From contig JAFQJY010000115.1 in NCBI GenBank assembly GCA_017414845.1, positions 1 to 5,834 of the forward strand: DNA of 5,834 bases, written 5' to 3'. The DNA is from Alphaproteobacteria bacterium (GTDB lineage: Bacteria > Pseudomonadota > Alphaproteobacteria > RF32 > UBA3637). The notes under the pieces were generated by a model. It was given only the letters and a program-made list of their open reading frames with translations, did no database searches and was not told where the DNA came from. Below, piece by piece: positions 5,794 through 5,834 of this stretch (its first letter is position 1; the number at the start of each line of letters is the position of its first letter). The position numbers and the translations under genes are program-made.

Positions 5794-5834
5794 AATCGGA
5801 TTGGGCAGAGGATTATCTGCTATTTTAGGCGAGA
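5780..5834 (+). CDS. parB: ParB/Spo0J partition protein, N-terminus only (runs off right edge)
   Basis: Only 18 codons are in the window, reading MDKNKIGLGRGLSAILGE. The GLGRGLSAL(I)LG string is the conserved N-terminal box of chromosomal ParB, the CTPase clamp that loads at parS. This box includes the Arg-containing segment that stimulates ParA ATP hydrolysis. The ATG at 5780 lies inside the end of parA, with GGAG at 5769-5772 giving a 7-nt spacing. The DNA-binding and CTPase domains lie outside the window, so intactness cannot be judged. Confidence 0.92.
   Translation, partial: MDKNKIGLGRGLSAILGE

Overview
The window looks like a chromosomal segment of a low-GC bacterium, most likely an alphaproteobacterium. 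RsmG carries the pattern RHFLDS...DFGSGAGFPG...IESDGRK, ParA ends with RNVRVPEAPSHGKPVLLYD, and the gene order is rsmG-parA-parB. All three fit alphaproteobacterial versions of these proteins, although the codons are strongly AT-biased. A reduced, host-associated or gut lineage is plausible, but this is inference from the protein patterns. The rsmG-parA-parB block usually sits near the replication origin.

Layout: (1) 1-1089, minus strand: N-terminal 363 codons of a P2-type (Ca2+-pump-like) P-type cation ATPase that runs off the left edge. (2) 1155-1661, minus strand: a small P-loop nucleotide/metabolite kinase-like protein with no visible Shine-Dalgarno; its best promoter predicts a leaderless mRNA. 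(3) 1662-1762: a compact divergent intergenic region with a promoter for each side and an 18-bp dyad inside the rightward promoter. (4) 1763-3844, plus strand: a 693-residue soluble protein that I cannot assign to a characterised family. It has a large charged helical N-terminal part and a C-terminal module with a DCCQH...GMGKTCA...GGSWVW...CFDNIE signature. It is followed by a good intrinsic terminator. (5) 3895-4387: about 490 bp with no confident gene. It holds an imperfect hairpin, a doubtful 107-codon ORF behind a GGAGG site, and a very A-rich stretch. (6) 4388-5834, plus strand: rsmG, parA and the start of parB, tightly packed. A perfect 16-bp parS site (TGTTTCACGTGAAACA) lies exactly over the rsmG start codon.

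The right half is a chromosome partition cassette. ParB loads at parS, ParA is the partner ATPase, and the site is built into the first codons of the cotranscribed 16S rRNA methyltransferase gene. The left half is accessory in character: a cation pump, a small kinase and an orphan large protein. Nothing in the sequence ties these to the partition genes. The most novel item is the 693-residue protein. The most clear-cut regulatory item is the parS/start-codon overlap.
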